Shown here in pieces: positions 23,235 through 25,519 of a DNA stretch of 25,519 nt. Source of the stretch: Burkholderiaceae bacterium (GTDB lineage: Bacteria; Pseudomonadota; Gammaproteobacteria; Burkholderiales; Burkholderiaceae); assembly GCA_947461805.1 (NCBI GenBank), contig CANHMJ010000004.1:1-25519 (forward strand). The letters are read 5' to 3'. The notes under the pieces were generated by a model. It did not search any database. It saw only the letters and a list, made by a program, of their open reading frames with translations, and was not told where the DNA came from. Every line of letters starts with the position of its first letter. Positions within the stretch are counted from its first letter, which is position 1. Both the position numbers and the translations under genes were made by a program.

Positions 23235-24215
23235 ATGAAATCGATTTTCATCAGCCTGCTTCTCATATTTTCTGGCAGCGCCCTTGCCCAAGACCCTCTA
23301 CCCGCATGGAATGATGGTCCAAGCAAAAAGACAATTATTCGCTTTGTCAATGAAACTACCCAACCTGGCTCTAAGCAATTTATTCCGCCAGAAGAGCGCA
23401 TTGCCGTATTTGATAATGATGGCACGCTATGGAGTGAGCAGCCCATGTACGTCCAAATTGCTTTTGCAATCGACCGAATTAAAGCCTTGGCTGGGCAAAA
23501 CCCACAATGGAAAACACAACAGCCGTTTAAAGCCGTATTGGAAAATGATATTCCAACGATGAAGGCCAGCGGTCAAAAAGGCTTATTTGAACTGATTGCA
23601 GCCACGCATGCAGGCATGAGTACCAAAGCGTTTCAAGTCATCGTCAGTGATTGGCTTAAAACGGCACGCCATCCGGTCAGCAATAGACCGTATACCGAAA
23701 TGATCTATCAGCCGATGATCGAGTTGTTGGCTTACCTGAAATCAAATGGCTACACCAACTACATTGTCTCTGGTGGTGGCACAGAGTTCATGCGCCCATG
23801 GACGCAAAAGGCCTACGGTATTCCACCGGAGCGGATTATTGGTAGCACTATCAAATCCAAATTTATTGAGGTTAATGGCCAATACCGCATTGTTGGACTG
23901 CCAGAGCTTGAGTGGATTAATGATGGTCCTAATAAACCCCTCTCGATTCAGCACCAGATTGGCAGGCGCCCTGTCATTGCTTTTGGCAATTCCGATGGCG
24001 ACCAGGACATGTTGTTGTGGACCACTGGAGCTCCTGGCCCGCGGCTAGGTGGAATCATTCACCATACGGATGGTGCAAGGGAGGTTGCCTATGATCGCAT
24101 GTCAGCTATTGGCAAACTCAATACCGCACTTGATTTAGCCCCAAAAAACAATTGGATCGTAGTCGATATGAAAAAAGATTGGCGCACCATTTTCCCAACG
24201 GCGCAGCCCAAATAA
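23235..24215 (+). CDS. Secreted HAD-superfamily hydrolase
   Basis: The 326-residue protein has a clear Sec signal peptide (MKSIFISLLLIFSGSALAQ). HAD motifs follow: motif I FDNDGTLWSE (Asp60, Asp62), motif II VSGGGTEF (Ser179), a Lys-containing segment IGSTIKSKF, and motif IV GNSDGDQD (Asp254, Asp256). A helical cap insert lies between motifs I and II. It is probably a periplasmic phosphatase of the phosphoserine-phosphatase-like branch; the substrate is unknown. It lies 86 nt after the sulfatase stop, behind a terminator, and converges with the sulfatase maturase gene across 23 nt. A link to sulfatase function is suggested only by position. Confidence 0.86.
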   Translation: MKSIFISLLLIFSGSALAQDPLPAWNDGPSKKTIIRFVNETTQPGSKQFIPPEERIAVFDNDGTLWSEQPMYVQIAFAIDRIKALAGQNPQWKTQQPFKAVLENDIPTMKASGQKGLFELIAATHAGMSTKAFQVIVSDWLKTARHPVSNRPYTEMIYQPMIELLAYLKSNGYTNYIVSGGGTEFMRPWTQKAYGIPPERIIGSTIKSKFIEVNGQYRIVGLPELEWINDGPNKPLSIQHQIGRRPVIAFGNSDGDQDMLLWTTGAPGPRLGGIIHHTDGAREVAYDRMSAIGKLNTALDLAPKNNWIVVDMKKDWRTIFPTAQPK

Positions 24216-24238
24216 GCGGCTAAGGCTAGAAGAGCAAT

Positions 24239-25498
24239 TTACTTGGGAAGACGCCCTAGGTGCTTTAAAATGCGAATGACGTCCGGCCCAATGTGCTCAT
24301 AAAAACGGTAGAGGCCAGAGCACAAGTAATTTAACTGGGTTTCACCATCCTTGGTTTTGATCAGGCGATTTTTGGGGCACTCGCCCCAGCATAGCTGCAG
24401 GTAATCGCACTGACGGCATTGCTTGGGTAGGGTATCGCGCTTGTCCATACCGAACTTCTCCTGTTCAACAGAAAACGCCATATCGCCCAAGTGCTTCTCT
24501 GCAATATTACCGAGGCGATATTCTGGATAGACAAAGTGATCACATGAATAGACTTCACCATCGTGCTCGACTGCTAAACCCTTGCCGCAAAATTCGGCTT
24601 GGGTGCAGGTTTGTGCGGGTAGGCCTGCCGCTTGCGCAATAGCAGTTTCAAATAAATTCACATGAATGCGGCCAAAGTCTTTTTTTAACCACGCGTCCCA
24701 TACGGCTGATAAAAATTGGCCATACTCATCCGGATCAACCGACCAGTCCGTAACGACCGAGAGCGGGTGGCCTGGCCTCGCTCGCTCAGAGTCCTGTATT
24801 GGCGCCGATGAAAAATCCATCTTGCCTGGGGCGCTCTGCTTAAAGCTACGCGGCTCGACTGCGGGATTAAATTGAATTCGCCAGGTGCCGAGCTCTTCTG
24901 TCAAAAAACGGTAAACCGCTTCGGGTTGTTTTGCATTTTGGCGATTGACAACACACAATGCCGCAAACGGAACTTCTGCCTTAGCCAGCTTTTTAGCAGC
25001 GCTTACAACATAGTCAAAGGTGGGTTTTCCATTGCGGGTCTTGCGGTAGTAGTCGTGCAACTCCCTAGGGCCATCGATCGACAAACCCACATGGAACTGG
25101 TGTTTCTTTAAAAATGCAACCCATTCATCATCGAGTGCAATGCCATTGGTTTGCAGGTCATTCTCAATGCGCTGACCTGGCTTGGCATACTTTGCCTGCA
25201 GATCAACCACTTTTTGATAAAAAGGCAAGCCCATTAAAGTAGGTTCGCCACCTTGCCACGAGAACACAACCTGCTCCCCTGTTTGCGCTTCAATGTACTG
25301 CCGAATATGTTGCTCAAGAAAGGAATCGCTCATCCGCGCATGGTCATCGTGCTGGAGTAAATCGGTCTTGTGCAAATAAAAACAATAGTCACAATCGATA
25401 TTGCACTCTGCACCCGATGGCTTGTTCATCGCATGAAAGCGATAGTGCCGACCTTCTGGCAATGCGAGAAGATTTAGCTTTGGCTCAAGCACTCGCAA
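24239..25498 (-). CDS. Anaerobic sulfatase-maturating enzyme (radical SAM/SPASM)
   Basis: The 419-residue protein has the radical SAM motif CNIDCDYC (Cys32, Cys36, Cys39) following FHAMNKPSGAE, then FSWQGGEPTLMG and LSIDGPRELHD. The C-terminal half carries Cys-rich SPASM-type motifs: TCTQAEFCGKG, VYSCDHFVYPE and CRQCDYLQLCWGECPKNR, which bind two auxiliary [4Fe-4S] clusters. These are the marks of anSME/AtsB, which oxidises Cys or Ser in sulfatases to formylglycine without oxygen. The Ser-type sulfatase nearby is the obvious client. No ATG fits: the frame opens after an in-frame TAA, and TTG 25498 or GTG 25492 (AAGG upstream) must start it, since the ATG at residue 24 would lose the FHAM segment. 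Convergent with the HAD gene. Confidence 0.9.
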   Translation of the reverse strand: MRVLEPKLNLLALPEGRHYRFHAMNKPSGAECNIDCDYCFYLHKTDLLQHDDHARMSDSFLEQHIRQYIEAQTGEQVVFSWQGGEPTLMGLPFYQKVVDLQAKYAKPGQRIENDLQTNGIALDDEWVAFLKKHQFHVGLSIDGPRELHDYYRKTRNGKPTFDYVVSAAKKLAKAEVPFAALCVVNRQNAKQPEAVYRFLTEELGTWRIQFNPAVEPRSFKQSAPGKMDFSSAPIQDSERARPGHPLSVVTDWSVDPDEYGQFLSAVWDAWLKKDFGRIHVNLFETAIAQAAGLPAQTCTQAEFCGKGLAVEHDGEVYSCDHFVYPEYRLGNIAEKHLGDMAFSVEQEKFGMDKRDTLPKQCRQCDYLQLCWGECPKNRLIKTKDGETQLNYLCSGLYRFYEHIGPDVIRILKHLGRLPK

Positions 25499-25519
25499 AC
25501 CTTGAGCTTACTCCCACTC

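Overview
The window looks like a chromosomal segment of a betaproteobacterium of the Burkholderiaceae, probably Polynucleobacter-like or a close freshwater relative. The basis is gene content and protein style: a DUF3305/DUF3306/polyferredoxin/TorD set beside a formate dehydrogenase, a QueE with the CX14CX2C cluster loop known from Burkholderia multivorans, and dense packing with few gaps. This taxonomic call is inference; there is no rRNA in the window. I see no tRNA or rRNA genes, insertion sequences, integrases or CRISPR arrays, so it reads as ordinary core plus light accessory chromosome.

Region 1 (1-5936, all minus strand) reads leftwards as mrp/apbC, DUF3305, DUF3306, a 698-residue polyferredoxin, a TorD-type chaperone, a 73-residue Tat-signal protein and the N-terminus of a Tat-exported molybdenum formate dehydrogenase catalytic subunit that runs off the left edge. 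Several junctions overlap by 1 to 4 nt, so this looks like one translationally coupled assembly block (Fe-S carrier, chaperone and accessory proteins) for the periplasmic enzyme.

Region 2 (6087-8605) is a divergent copper pair: a CopZ-like metallochaperone and the P1B-type ATPase CopA. Region 3 (8643-10715) holds a DUF3047 lipoprotein and a divergent MFS transporter. An 11-bp tandem repeat lies at the convergent copA/DUF3047 junction.

Region 4 (10749-17186, all plus strand) contains a 3-hydroxyisobutyrate-dehydrogenase-like oxidoreductase, a GT39/ArnT-like membrane glycosyltransferase, a flippase-like LPG-synthase-TM protein, a heptosyltransferase-like GT9 enzyme, a PAP2 phosphatase and the 23S rRNA methyltransferase RlmJ. 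The middle four look like an envelope-lipid glycosylation or dephosphorylation module.

Region 5 (17217-21185, all minus strand) reads leftwards as two tandem paralogous exported proteins of unknown function, QueE, QueD, TadA and an S66 LD-carboxypeptidase. QueE/QueD (queuosine precursor) and TadA (inosine) all serve tRNA position 34.

Region 6 (21186-25498) has a 418-bp divergent intergenic region, a secreted Ser-type sulfatase, a strong intrinsic terminator, a secreted HAD-family hydrolase and, convergent to them, an anaerobic sulfatase-maturating radical SAM enzyme. The sulfatase carries Ser where most have Cys, and its dedicated type of maturase lies about 1.1 kb downstream of its stop codon. 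This is a self-consistent sulfatase activation module, and with the formate dehydrogenase assembly block it is the most interesting part of the window.
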